Origin: Apostichopus parvimensis
Lineage: Eukaryota > Echinodermata > Holothuroidea > Aspidochirotida > Stichopodidae
NCBI GenBank assembly: GCA_000934455.1
Contig: KN884661.1
Coordinates: 95,333-159,332 of the forward strand
Length of the DNA stretch: 64,000 bases
Direction of reading: 5' to 3'
The notes beneath the pieces were generated by a model. It made no database searches. It was not told where the DNA came from and saw only the letters and a program-made list of their open reading frames with translations. Both the position numbers and the translations under genes were made by a program. This document shows, piece after piece, positions 34,991-48,747 of the stretch (position 1 is the stretch's first letter; each line of letters opens with the position of its first letter).

Positions 34991-37059
34991 GAATTATCAT
35001 GTGTTCAAGGTTTTCAGACTTTGACCTCTGTTGAACTCAAATGACCAATTTCAACTGGGTACTAGGTGGCAGATGAACATAAAGTTCATACACCACATCT
35101 GTTTTGAGTTACAGAATTTACAACCTGCAAGCCAGGATGCCACACACACACGCGCATACACGTTGTTATGGAATTTTAGTATAGAATAATGAAGAAAATA
35201 TCAAAATCAACTCAAGAATTTACCTGTAAACATCCTTGGCAAATGTCCAATTTTAAATTGACAACCTTTTCTGCATGTTTTATACGTTGTATTTAGAAAG
35301 ATCTACTTGTGGCTACGTTTGATTGCCTATCAAAATTGCATTTCAAATGTATCAGGTTTCAAGGATAGATCAAGAGGAAGATTATAATAACCTGAGTATT
35401 AAAGCTTTTGAAGAGCATTTACACTGATGACATCACAGACCCCCTACTGTGATCTAACTTCCTGGACTAGCTAAAGATTTAGCCAGTCGAAAAGGTTACA
35501 TCCAATCAACCATGTCTCAATTTAGGGGCAAGATTTGGACATTTTGCTTCACCAGAAAATCCTTTTTAAGGGTGACGCTGAAGCAGAATTTTAGTCTACA
35601 AATGTTAGATTTCAAGAAAAGAGACAAGAGAAATTTTTGAATACTGGTAATGTTTCTAAAGCTATGAGGATTTTAAGATATTCATACTCAGAAATAACAT
35701 ACTGTATGTTTTAACTGTGCAATGCTCCTTTGAGGCTTCAGAGCCAGTGATGTCGGTTCCTCTTTGCAGTCTTAAATATTAATGTTAATACATTGTTTTA
35801 TAAATTCTAATACCTCATGCCAAACATGTTCTTTCAACTTCATATTAAGAGCACCCTTGGATTCCATTTGCAATAAACTGTATTAAACATATCATTTGAG
35901 GTCATAAAAGTCTTGTTTTTCCATTGAGTTTTGTTTTGCACTTGAGGAACTGATTTCATGGTCTGTGTATTAGACTTAATAGTTCAGTCACTTTAGTTGA
36001 TAATCATAAAGGGTCATTTCAGAAAAGTTTAAGTGTTACAGAAATTCAACCTAGACTTATCTATGTAGTTTTTTAATGGTCTACAATATACTAGATGTAA
36101 TTTTGTGTCTAAACTCATCCTTCAATACTTTGGTGAGGACCTCCTTCACAAAGCATCAGTTCCAGTGTCCATATTTTTCTTTTAAAAATAAACAGATAGT
36201 ACAAACAAATATATTTGTGGAAAGGTGCAAATTATACAGATTTGGTGGAATTAACTAATATTGCTGAACATGCCCCTAATTTTAAATTTCAGTAAAATTG
36301 AAGCAAAGTAAATTTATGTGGGCATAGACAAGACTCCTACTGTAATGGAATAACTGGATTTAGTCATGTAACAAAGCTACTCAGTGTTTAATCTCTTTAC
36401 CTAGTTCAATTGGAACTACCATCCCTGGATGAACTATGTCATTGTGGTAATAACTACCTTTTCTCCAAAAAAATTGACCAGAAAACGAAATTGTTTAGTG
36501 GTTCGGATGCCTGAACATATTCATGGTGTGGTAGGCCATAAATGTTAAGTTTCATAAATTGTGCACACCAAAATGAAGAGGACTATCTATTTTCTAATGC
36601 GGCAACATATAGGTATCATGAATCAGTTATTATGTTGACAAAGTCTATTTAGTAACATAGTATGAAAACAGATACATGCATGGATATTAATGAGGTCAAA
36701 TTTTATGATCTCATAAGCAACTATCTATATACTCATTTACTTGCATTGTATTTTATCCAAGTACATGTAAAGCTAATTTGTCGTATGCTATTTTAGAGAT
36801 ATCTGATTAAGAACGTTATGTTCACTGATTAATATTCATGATATGTACAAAAAACACACACAGTTGATTGTACAGTATGAATGTAGTGTGACAAACCTGA
36901 TATGCCAAGGATGACAACCATGGAACATTTGGTTTTTGTCTTGTGTTTAAAAGCCATTCCTTGCAATTTGATGAAAATTAATTACATAAAGTCGGTGACG
37001 TCATGAAAATGTGCTTATCATGTACCAACATTTTCATACCAAAATGAAGCAAATTACGT

Positions 37060-37690
37060 TATTGCACTCCCCACTCAGGAATATTCATGAGATGACAACC
37101 AAGAACAAAAGGGGAACATCTATTCATCATGGGACATCTAATACCATGTATCACATTGATACAACTTGTGGTTGTTGAGATATATTTGTGTTGCTGTTTT
37201 TTTGACAATTTTCCATTAAGCCACACCCACTATAAATATTAACGAGGTAAAATTGTTGTTGTAATGAACATGTACACAGTATATAGTTACATCACCATAC
37301 TAAATATAAACTAAATTGAACATACGGTTGCAGACATATTGACACTCAGTTTATAAATGTTATGGTAAGCCCTGCCCACTCATTAATATTCATGATAGGG
37401 GGACCAAAACAATAGAGCACATCTAATCGTCATAGGATGTCTATTTAACAATTGTTGTTGCAAAGAACGTAAATATACTTACAATATAGTTACATCACCA
37501 TAGTAAGAACTAAATCCAACATACGGTTGAATAGATATTGATATTTTAAGATTTTACGGTAAGACCTGACCACTCATTAATATTCATGACATGGGGACCA
37601 AAACAATAAGGCACATCTACTCATCATAGGGCATCTGTCTACCTAGTATGACATTGATTTGGTTGTTGAGATATCGTGTTTACAAGCTAG
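37060..37690. repeat. three tandem units of about 200-300 bp
   Basis: Each unit contains CCACTCA..AATATTCATGA, GGGGACCAAAACAATA-like, CACATCTA and CATCATAGGxCATCT. The latter two also share GTTACATCACCATA and CATACGGTTG. Confidence 0.65.
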
Positions 37691-40600
37691 CCATCACGTA
37701 CAAGCATATGCCAGCACAATTGCATTGGTTACTGAGCCTTCCACATCGTAACCCGAAAAAAATGAAACTAAGAAATGAATGCAAACATGGTATGGAGGCA
37801 GTAATGGCATTAAAAAGAGATTGGAGATTTTCAAAATGAGTCCTGAAATTAACCACATGCTCTCTCGATGTATACTATACACAATCTATAAAGGAGAAAG
37901 CAAGGTTACCTCAATGGGCCTAAACATATAATTGACAAGTACCAAAGCTGCCTTGAATGTTATTACTTCAAATGGTAAATGTGGTCACCGGACGGTTGAT
38001 TGCTATTGTAATTGTGCAAATTGACATCCCAGAGACCCTAATTTCAAAGAGTCTATTGATCAAGAAAGCCAACTGGCTGATGGGTTTCCTATGACCTCAT
38101 CAAGGTTGATCCACAAAACAAGTATCTATGATACAGTATTGCAGTTATCACGTTTATTTTTAAAGTTTTCAGACCTTGACTTGTGTTGCCCTCAAATGAT
38201 TGACTTCCAATAATTCCCATGGGTTTTTGTACAGGTCTCCTAAATTAGATCTACATACCAGGTATATACTTCAAATTTTTTTGTAGTCATAAAGCATTTA
38301 CATGGTTTTCAGACTTTGACCTCTGTTGACTTTAGATAACCTTTGACCCCCACCAATTTCAATTGCTGTCTTGCACTCACTAAGGTGGCTGTACATGTAC
38401 ACCATGTATGAAGTTCATCTAAGCTGCTTTAATTTTGCAGTTATCATGTTTACAAAGTTTTCAGACTTTGTCATCTGTTGACATTAAATGACCTTTAACT
38501 CCACCATTTTCCATCTATCTATTCCATCTATTTTGCATCTATCAAGCGAGATCCAAATACAAGGTATGAAGTTCAACCAATTTGTCTATTCATAATGTTT
38601 ACAAATTTCAAACTTTGACCTCTGTTGACTTCCAAATTATCTAAATCTAAATGTTTCTTTGTTTTTTATTGGGCTACAGTCGATCTGTAATCATAAACTC
38701 TACGCTTTGGCTTCCAATTAGCATCTAGCCTTGCGGTGTGATCTCTGATATTTAAGTCCTTGTCAACTGTGAAGACCAGATCTGTTAATACACTGACTGT
38801 ACTCAAGTCTTGATTAGCCATGTAGTATACTGAAACTCAGAATGAGATGAACCTATTTGAAGTATATGACACCTGTCAGGATGAAAGAAGAGATGCCATG
38901 TTTTTCACCATCCAAAAATGCAGTTTATATTTTCTTGAAGAACCTGGCAGTCATGCAACAAAATGATCTCCTTGTACAATTAAGTGTCATCAGCAAATAT
39001 ATTAACACTACAATCAGTATTGAAATCTGGTAAGTTGTTTATATGTAGATTAGAAATAAATTTTGGAAGTAAAGTTACAAAGGCCCATGTATTTTTCTTG
39101 AGGTGTGCCACTTGTAACATTTTCACTGTGAAGTTACCTGCATGTCTGTGCCATCCATAACATCAACAGGCTGGATACAACAGAGACTTCATATTTTGTC
39201 CTTGCAGACTGCCATAAGTTTATTCCTGGGGTTTTGGTTTTTATCTGATCCTTTTTTGCATTCTGTCAATTGTTTCCTCCAAAGTTTGGATTCTATGAGA
39301 CAGTTTGGATGCTTTCCACTGCAGGATTTTGTCAACCACATCAATAACAGCAAGAAGCACTATAATCAAGGAACTTGTTTTGGATGCAGTTGATAAATTT
39401 GCTACTTAAATTATACTAATTAAGGCTAAAACTGTACGACCAATACATTTGTGGTGATTTCTACAGCCAAATGTAAATCTAAATGTCTTTATTATAACAT
39501 AAAATAATTTGCTCACAATTCCACATAACTATCTGACTAATGTTGAACAAGTGTGTTAAATCAGTCCAAGAATTCAGTGAGAAGCAAACAAGGTCAGAGG
39601 TTTTCACCTATTGTACTTGTACCTCTTACTCCACAATATATAGAATCTATATTCCAAAATTTTTCAATATCCACAAAGAATCTAGTCTCCTATGTGACAC
39701 ATAAACACAAATATATTCTATGTGTGAGCAAATAGACATTTTCTTACTACCAATTTTGAGATAGCAAATTAGCTCTGCCACCAGCCATCCCTTTACTTAT
39801 TCTCATTAATGAATGAGAGTTACATGACATTGTTTATTCAATGTGAAATATTTCATAACTTAATTATATATACTGTATACTCCCAAAGCCAGAGTCATCT
39901 AGCATATATCACAAAGTATTAGGTTAATTTTGAGACAATTTGATATCGCCTGTTGTCACCTTGAGCCTATCTTGAGACCATCTGAGATAGCCTTACTATC
40001 CTGTGAAACTCAGTATGAATACTGATAAGTGTGTTTAAATCCCAGATTATCACCTCTTTGAAGCAGATTTCGTATCCTGGATGAATGTATGCATTATTAA
40101 AGACCTATTGTGTGGGGCCTCTTCACAAAACTAAGCTGAAGTTTACTTGAGCTACCAATTTCAAAATGGTTCTTCCACACACAAAGCTGCACAAAGATAC
40201 CACATATGAACTTTATGAAGTTCAACAAAGATGTATTTGTCTAGTTATATATTGCATGTGTTTACAAGGTTTTCAGACTTTGCCCTATGTTGACTGCAAA
40301 TGACCTTTGACCGCTACCAATTTCAATAGAGTTCATGTACGCATCAAGTTGGATCTACATACAGAGTACAAAGCTCAACAAAGACATACTTTTCGAGTTA
40401 CAAGCAGTTGTCACATACATACACACACACACATGCCATCTTAGATTATTTTTTGCCGCAGGCAAGGAATCAGATGTTGACGATTTTAATTTACACAGCC
40501 AGGTCCAAACCATCACTATCCTGTAACATTTTTAAGCACTTACATCAGTTCTTACAATAGTTGTTCAACAGAAAGAATAAAAGAAATGTTCCAAAATTAT

Positions 40601-41569
40601 TCTTTCTAGACCTTTGTTTGTTGCACTTGTTTTATATTAAGAAACAGAAGAAAGTGTGTAACTGATTTGAGTCACACATACCACTCTTTTAAAGGGAATC
40701 TGCATATTATGTGTTGTTACTTTCCCATATAAGATGTTTTCTCTATAAGTCCGAGTCATTATTGAAAAAATGTTATTCATATCAAATAAACAGTCGAATG
40801 GTGACTTTGTGGAGTCATGTGTATCCAATGCAATTTGAAGATAGTTCAATGCTTCATTCAAATACCCCCCATTTTGTAAATATCCCAGAGCTTCCGGGAG
40901 CTATTACCCCTGGTCCAGCACCGTGGTGTTGCCCCTGGACCCCACCAGGGGCCCAATGGAAGGTCCCTGGATCCCACGCCTTTGGGTGAATGGGCTTAAC
41001 ACTCCGGCAGCTCCTTGGGCCTTCAGTTAGTTCATTCCAACCTATGAATATGCTAGGTTGTACTCTTCCCTTTATTTTAACTGCACTAGTTATATGCCTA
41101 TGTGGAGTGTTATTCTCAGTATAGTAATATTAATATGAGAACAACAAAACACTCAACTACATTAATCTTGTGGAAAGCCTTGACTAACATTATTTCACTA
41201 GTTAAGAAGTACTTACAAAAAAGGGGTGTGAAGTGCAGTTCTTCAAATCTATTTTTGAAAAAAACATCTTTCTTCCTGTAAAACCCCTAAAGAATGGAGA
41301 TAGAAGAATCCAACTGGCGCAATATGCAACTTAATCTGGCAGAAATGGATAAAGTTATCATTGCTCATCGGTCGATTATGGAACAGGGATTTGGAATGGG
41401 GATTACAGTATGTAACCATTAGTTTGTGGTAAGGAGCAAGTCATTTAAGCTTATTCATAATCCCCTCTCCCCGTGCCCCAAGGCCAACACAGCCATTAAG
41501 CTTTGTATGATATACTAGAAGAGTGTTCATGGCGATTGTATCTGTTTTAAATGATTATTAATGCAGGTC

Positions 41570-41765
41570 TTTGTTATTCAGTCTTCCTTTAAGAAGAGAT
41601 TTGCCTGTACTGCGAATCTTGAAATACAAAGACTTCTTTATTTGTTTTCGATTTTTCCAGTCTTCTATCTTCGGTTTTCATTTTAGATGTCTTCGTTTAA
41701 GAGATTTCACCAGTATTCTGTCTTCGATCTTCGTTTTAGAAGTCTTCGTTTTAGACATACCCGTA
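41570..41765. repeat. TCTTCG-rich degenerate repeat
   Basis: Many copies of GTCTTC, ATCTTCG and CTTCGTTTTAGA within about 200 bases, present only in the left arm at this place. Its open frame has no family match. Confidence 0.5.
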
Positions 41766-41794
41766 AATAAGCCTAGTTAACTGTAACCCTAACT

Positions 41795-42690
41795 TACTGT
41801 AGGCCTAGCGTCACTTGAGGCATACTGCAGGCTAGTCCTCACCTTAGCCCAAGGCAAACGCACAAGACTTCTGCGGGTTGGCCAGAACAATATTAAACAC
41901 TAAGTATTAGTGCTTATTCCATTCCTCGTTAAAACACGTGAAGCAGACAACATAACGAAATGACACCTGGCCTGTATAAATTTTGGTTTCGAAAAAACAG
42001 TAGAACAGTTAGACGTGAATTAAAGCAAAGTAACGCAAAAAGCGTAACGCTTGTCACTTCTATATATCTACTGTACGTTGCTGTACGTTCACTATTACTA
42101 GGCCTATCAGCACTGATCTCTACGCAGTGTGTAGAGATCAGGGGAATTTTCCCTATATTGCGAAATAATTTTATTTCGCAAAACTACTTTTTTCTTACAA
42201 GACCTTGCAAAACATGAGTTTTAACGGTATGCTGCTTTCTTAAAGCAAAGATCGCACCTTTAAAAACAGGTACAATAAGCATTGAAGATACATACAATGG
42301 AATGAATGTTTGAATCTAATTATTTTGCTTTATTTATATCTTTGGAAGTGGTTTTGCGAAATTACAATTATTTCGCAATATAGGGAAAATTCCCCTGGTA
42401 ATAGCGGACGTATTTAGCTAACACTGCTGCCATATCACCACCAGTAGTGACAAGCGTTTCGGTTATGTGCGTTACTTTCTTTTAATTCACGTCTAACTGT
42501 TCAACTGTAGTTTCGCTGTAAAAGAAAGCAAAATTTAGACAGGTCTGGTGCAATTTCGTTATGTTGTGTGCTTCATATTTTTTACAAGGAATTTAATAAG
42601 CACTAGTGTTTAATATAGTACGAGCGTTTCCCTTGGCCTAAAGTGAGGCCTAGCCTGCAGTACAGCCTAACGTTAGGCTAGGCCTTTTTA
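41795..42690. repeat. core of the palindrome, two about 350-400-bp arms around a 150-bp loop
   Basis: 41795-42190 and 42345-42690 are inverse copies (shared: CTGCAGGCTAG, ATTAAACACTA, ACATAACGAAAT, CAGTTAGACGTGAATTAAA, GTAACGC, CGCTTGTCACT, GGGGAATTTTCCCTATATTG with CGAAATAATT). This is the midpoint between the two divergent genes and the likely place of a shared or mirrored promoter. I see no clear TATA box. Confidence 0.85.
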
Positions 42691-42802
42691 CGGGTTAGGC
42701 CTAACTTAGATTCAAAGAACAAGTTAAAAGAGGGATTAGATTACAACAAAATTAGGCTTATCCATCCTACTGTAGTAAAGGTCCATACCTAACCTCCTGT
42801 AG

Positions 42803-43421
42803 ATGGGGGCCGTGTCATTCCTCCATCGGTACATTTCGCCATAAAACTGTGCTCTTTCTGCCATTGAAAAAGTGTCATTCTGCCATGTTACTCCGATCGC
42901 AGTAAAGCACTTTTGTATGGCGAAAAGAGCACATTATTGTGGGTGTTCTGTAGGCCTTATATGCACTGTATATTGCCTTGCTTCACACTACCTAGGCCTG
43001 CAAAATCCACTACCAGAATTGGTCTTTTTAATAAAGAATCAACCTCAATTAATTTGATTTATTCAAACAAATATATTATATAGCCTATTTGAAGACAGTG
43101 TATTGACTCTTACAAAATTAAAATTAAAACAAACAATCAACATGTCCATTCAAGACTGCATGTATCTACTCCCCAATCTGGTCTTAACTACAATTCCAGC
43201 GAATCGTCACATTTGAAGACAATGTACCTATCATTCCACGCAGATCCAAAACAGTTTCACCAATACTTTCCTGTATAAAATCCATTCCAAAAATGTACCT
43301 TTCCACCATATGTTTCAACCCTTACCGCCATGGCAAAAAGTACCTATGGGGGAATGGTATGATGGTATGTACCTAGGGCAGAAAAGCACTGCAACCCCTG
43401 TAGATATGTACCATCTACAGT
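42803..43421. mobile_element. possible MITE with CTGTAGATGG termini, right arm only
   Basis: Begins CTGTAGATGG and ends CCATCTACAG, with further weak inverse similarity just inside (ATCGGTACATTTCGCCAT and GCCATGGCAAAAAGTACC-like). It fills part of the space between matching segments of the arms. No coding capacity. Confidence 0.4.
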
Positions 43422-43889
43422 TATTAAATAGGCCTATATCGAGCAAGAAGGTTGGACAAGGAACTGATAAGTAATGAAAACTTTATCCAATCTGCCAAAT
43501 ACAGTCGCATATTGGACCAGTTGGATTCTTCCATCTCCATTCTTTAGGGATTTTACCTTTAGGCCTAGGGCCTTCAGGAATAAAGCTGTTTGTTCAAAAG
43601 TAAGTTTGAACGCCCCTTATATCCCTTATTTTATGAAATCTATTTAAAACAGTGAAGTAATGTTGGGCTTGGCTTTCTGCATGATAAATGTAGGTCTAGT
43701 CAACTTGTGTTTTATCGTTCTCATAATATAACTATAATTAGAATAACACTTCACATATATTACTTGTGGAGTTCAAATTTAGGGAAGAATACAACCAGTG
43801 CAATGTGGGACTAGTTTAATTCATTCTATCTTATATTAGTTTGTTTAACCTAGTTCCATAACGTTAAAGGCATAGCAGGCCTTTTGGTG

Positions 43890-45130
43890 TCAAATCACGG
43901 ATGGCTGTTGCTGCACCCTCTCCAAAAATTCCAAAATTTATTGTATGATTGGAACACCATGAAATAAGCATTTTCTGAAAATTTCAGTTGACTTGCTTTA
44001 CAATTGGCTGATTTCTCATACTTTGAAATTCCACAATTTGTCGCCATCATGGTACTTTTGCGTTGTCTTGATTGTGAGGTATCATTTCTCAGCAATTAAA
44101 CATCCTACTACCTTACTATTATGCCTACATAGTATATCCCATGTCCCATAAAACAGGAATATAAAAAATTAGGCTCCAAAAACATTGTCTTGTGGAGTTA
44201 GGTCAACTTAAAAGTGTCAAAATATTTGATTTTTTTATTTTTCAACAAAATATGTGCTATATTTAGTGATAAATTACTCCTAAACCATTGCTTCATGGTA
44301 CTTGATGCTTTCAGAGGTTATTAGGTCTAGTACAAACAATACACAATAATGATTACAACATTTGCTTTCCTATAATATATTTGCAAGTTGTGCATCATGA
44401 TCTCTAAAGTTGCTATTTCATGTACGCGATTCAGCATTCATGAGAAGCGGTTTTGATGCCAATGTTTTACCAAAGTAACCATGTTAGAGCTGTCAAGGCT
44501 TTATACTTTAATTTAAGTATAAAGTTCCTACACCTAAACAAATGTCAGAGTTCCAGCTTTTCTCAATATTACTATATGAAGTTGTTAAGTTGCTCCGATG
44601 TACAAAAGAGGTCGTCTTTGACGGCCAATAACTCAAAACGCATCATGTTGAAAAAATCTGATAATTTTTTCTGGAAGAGATATAGTACCACCCTGTTTGT
44701 ACAAATAAATTCAGGAGGGTGTTTTGCTTTATTTTGAAATGAAAAATCCTCAAAGTTTGGGATTTTTACAAAAAAAACGTTTTTACCTGTTTTGATGTTC
44801 CACATGTTTTGAGCCTGGGTACTGTACTTCAAGGTCATTCAATTCAATACTGTGCAGATTTTACTGTCATTGAAACAAATACTATTTGCAATGTACCTGT
44901 CTGCTTCTGGTTTAATTCATTTAATAAAAAGACTACTTTAAAAAATGAATTTCAACCAAACATTACATACATGTACAGTGTCTACAGTACATACATTTTA
45001 CTGGGTGTACATGTACAGTGTGTATTTAATAGTGTTAGGTGTAAACAAAGTCTTCTGAGTTCTGGCACTCATTGTCCTTATATCCAAATGGATCCCCACC
45101 AAACATGATAGTAGCCCAGCCATTTTCACA
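43890..45130. repeat. fold-back repeat element, copy 2 (segments B'-A-C)
   Basis: 43890-44230 is the inverse of 2695-3060, 44225-44935 is a direct copy of 1605-2290, and 44935-45100 matches 2295-2410 and part of the inner core. It is absent from the mirror position in the left arm. Confidence 0.65.
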
Positions 45131-45388
45131 ATATTACAGAAAAGTTGGCACATCCGGTTTTTCACTCTGCATTCATACTGTTCAATCAAGGGTGTGGTTT
45201 TTGTGTATATCATGAATATTAATCAGTGAACATGAAATTCTTAATCAGATGATAATCTCTGAAATAGTATATGACAAATTTGCTTTATACATTATGTACT
45301 TGAATAATACAATGCAAGTACATAGATACATGCTTATGAGATCATGAAATTTGACCTCATTAATATCCATGCATATATCTGTTTTATG

Positions 45389-45940
45389 CATAGAAATTGA
45401 AGTAGGGAGAATGACGTCATGCGACATACACTGAAGCCACCCATCCGACTGGTGGCGCTTTGTTTGTATGGCAAGAAAGTATTGGCGTGTAATACAAACA
45501 CTACGTCTTTGACATAACTAAAATGATAAAGTTGACATATATGATCACTCGAAATGGTGATATCGCGTGCCGCATTTGGGTGCCAAAAATTGTTTGCCAT
45601 GCGCCTCTCAGATACCGGAAATGACACTTTCCAGACATTAAAAGTTGCATAAAACATTCCATTTACTCCAGTCATTAGAGTTTTCAAAGTTGATCCTTTA
45701 GTCATAAGTATAGTACTTTACCACTCTGGTCGCCATAACATGTCTCTGTTGTGCAAAGTACACCCACTCTTTCGCAAAAGTGGGTAAACTCAAATTCAGT
45801 TTCAAACTCGAATGCACAATGTATGTAATGATCTGGCCTTTTGCCGTACAAAGCAAAGCACCATCACTTTCTTCAAGGCTTCACTGCTTAAACATTCGGC
45901 GATGCACTATGTCAGCATTCTTCCTAGTTCAATTTCTATG
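45389..45940. mobile_element. 552-bp MITE, right arm only
   Basis: Termini CATAGAAATTGAAGTAGGGA and the inverse of CATAGAAATTGAACTAGGAA, then GAATG on both sides. The left arm at 36640-36660 shows the empty site (flanking sequence continuous). No transposase. Confidence 0.75.
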
Positions 45941-48392
45941 ATACTACTGTATGTCAATAAATATACTTTGTCAACATGATAATTGATTCCTGGTACCTTC
46001 CTTTATATGCCGCATTAGTCAATAGATAGTCCGTACCATTTTGGTGTGGACAAATTCATGTATATTAAACATGCATGGCTTACCACACTATGAATATGTT
46101 CAGGCATCAGAACCACTAAACGTTTTCTTCCTAGTATATTCTTTTAAAGAAAAGGTAGATCTTACCACCTTTGCATAGTCCATGGATGGTAGATCGAATT
46201 GAAGTAGGTAGGGAGACTAAACACTGAGTAGCTTTGTTACATGACATGATCCAGTTGATCCAGATTACAGTAGGAGTCTTGTCTATGCCCACATAAAGGT
46301 TATTACTTTGATTCAATTCTGTTGAAATTTAAAATTATGGGCATGGTCAGCAATATTAGTTAACTTCACCAAATCTGTATTTGCACCTTTGCACAAATAT
46401 ATTAATGTCTTTACTGTCTGTTTATTTGTAAAAGAAAATAAGGAAACTGGAACTGATTCTTTGTGAAGGAGGTCCTCACCAAAGTATTAAAGGATGATTT
46501 TAGACACAAAATTAAATCTAGTATGTTGCAGACCATTAAAACACTACATAGATAAGTCTAGGTTGAATTTCTGTAACACTTAAACTTTTCAGAAATGACC
46601 CTTCAAGATTATCAACTAAAGTAACTGAACTATTAAGTCTAATACACAGACCATGAAATCAGTTCCTCAAGTGCAAAACAAAACTCAATGGAAAAACAAG
46701 ACTTTTATGACCTCAAATGATATGTTTAATACAGTTTATTGCAAATGGAATCCAAGAGTGCTCTTGATATGAAGTTGAAAGAACATGTTTGGCATGAGCT
46801 AATAATTTATAAGCAATGGATTAACATTTAGGACTGCAAAGAGGAACCGACATCACTGGCTCTGAAGCCTTAAAGGAGCATTTCACAGTTAAAACATACA
46901 GTATGTTATTTCTGAGTATGAATATCTTGACATCCTCATAGCTTTAGAAACATTACCAGTACTCACAATTTCTCTTGTCTCTTTTCTTGAAATCTAACAT
47001 TTGTAGACTAAAATTCTGCTTCAGCGTCACCCTTAAAAAGGATTTTCTGGTGAAGCAAAATGTCCAAATCTTGCCCCTAAATTGAGACATGGTTGATTGG
47101 ATGTAACCTTTTCGACTGGCTAAATCTTCTGCTAGTCCAGGAAGTTGGATCACAGTAGGGGGTCTGTGATGTCATCAGTGTAAAGCTTTAATACTCAGGT
47201 TATTTTAATCTTCCTCTTGGTCTGTCCTTCAAACCTGTTACATTTCAAATGTTTGCTTAGCTCACAAAGTTCTCTGTACTTCATTTCATAAAAAAAATAT
47301 TTTGTAGAAAATTAGAAATATTATTTTCCTTTGTGGATTTAAATGATTGACATGTTACATAAATTAAAAAGTGCAACGGAATTGCCCTGATGACATCCAC
47401 GCTGTTGCCAGATACAATTTTACAAAACATCACAAAATTTGTAAAATTCAAATCTTTTTGATGCAAAGTCATATGAGGATTTCTTTTTGCTTAAAGATTC
47501 AAAACTTTTTTAACAATTTTGATAGGCAAACAACTGTAGCCACCAGTAGATTTTTCTAAATAGAATGTAAAACACTTGCAGAAAAGGTTTGCAATTTGAC
47601 ATTGAGTTTGTCGAATACATCTTGGAGAGTGCCAAGGTTGTTTACAGGCAACTTCTTGTACCCAGTTTAAATTGGTGGAGGTGAAAGGTCATTTAACTTC
47701 AACAGAGGTCAAAGTCTTAAATCCTTGAACACATGATAATTCCAAGTGAAGTCTTGGTTGAAGTTCATACTTGGTTCCTGGAGTCCCTTTTTTAAATTTT
47801 CTTTAGGAACTCCTTGTGGAAGGCAAAAATAAATCTGTGCAATGGTCATACTTGTAACTTTCCCTTGCTGTGTACAAGATTCCTATCAAAATTAGTGAAA
47901 GTCAAAAGTCATTTGAGGAAGTAAAGATCTGAAAACCTTGTAAACATGATTAAACTCAAAGAAGTGCAGTAGCTCTTGCTTTAAATCCATGAGCAAGGAC
48001 TTGTCGAAACACTTGAAGACACCGAGGGTCAACACTTTAAAATCTTGTGTGCAGTGTGACATTTGAATGCCTAACAGAATGAATAGATCTAGTAGGAAGA
48101 GGGCAACAACCCACAGATGTCATCTGGGTGGGGGGGAAACATTTCTAGTTGTCATCATCAGTTGGATAGGTTTGCTCATGTATGGGAGAAGGACCTAAGT
48201 ATTGTCGTATGTCAATAGCTAAACCAGTTAGTTTGGGAGTTTTCCAATGTTTGGAGTGTATTAGTTAAGGTTAAAATGTAAACATACTCAGTCATACAAC
48301 CAAAGCTTGAGATGAGATTTGCAACTCCATTGATTCCCTTCTTGTTGTATTTTTCTGACTTTCATCAGGGATTCAAGTTCACTGGTTTTGTC

Positions 48393-48413
48393 ATGGATTA
48401 CCTCTTCAAGTAA
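48393..48413 (+). promoter_or_regulatory. short upstream ORF (6 codons), plus-strand gene
   Basis: ATG GAT TAC CTC TTC AAG TAA, same position and length as the uORF of the minus-strand gene, with one amino-acid change. Confidence 0.55.
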
Positions 48414-48440
48414 TTGCCGGCAAAATCATCAGCACTTGAT

Positions 48441-48747
48441 ATGGCTTCTAAAAGGTTTTGTGAGTCCCCAGACTGGAGCAATGATAACATAAAATGGTAT
48501 ATTCTTAGCAGTGAAGAACCTGTAGGTCGAATAAGACACAGAAAAAATGCTCCAGCAGGAAGAATTTTTCAAGTTGATCAAGATGACACTGATAAATCCC
48601 ACAATGATGGAATTGAAATGAAGAGTTGCGAGAAGGGTGAAATACGAGTTAAGTGGAGACCTGGAGTCTTCTATGGTCTGGATGATGATTTCAAGGATAT
48701 GCTGATAGCATTGGAAGATGTAAAGGACAGGCTATGGATCTTTGAAG
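48441..48747 (+). CDS. CYLD: CYLD-like (copy 2) exon 1: N-terminal domain
   Basis: 102 residues starting MASKRFCESPDWSNDNIKWY. About 70 percent identical to the other copy's exon 1, with 31 of about 103 residues changed, while the block [15 protein letters not shown] is unchanged at the nucleotide level apart from one silent site next to it. The ATG corresponds to the minus-strand start. The exon likely starts at 48369 after a TTTCATCAG acceptor. Confidence 0.87.

Larger units (their letters stand above)
33665..42190. other. left half of the intergenic palindrome
   Basis: No gene seen. The parts 33665-36905, 41030-41400 and 41795-42190 mirror the right half. The part 36905-41030 is found only here and is made of repeats (three units at 37060-37690, TTTGACC-family at 38150-38650 and 40230-40400, a GC-rich patch at 40890-41020). 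Confidence 0.6.
42345..48368. other. right half of the intergenic palindrome
   Basis: No gene seen. The parts 42345-42690, 43440-43870, 45140-45388 and 45941-48368 mirror the left half. The parts between are right-only insertions, listed separately. Confidence 0.6.

Noticed and set aside
42803-43421. Host gene between the two CYLD-like genes
   Set aside because: No exon-like open frame or splice pattern; terminal inverted words suggest a transposon.
45334-45705. 123-codon open frame on the minus strand
   Set aside because: It lies across the edge of the 552-bp MITE and has no recognisable domain or splice context.
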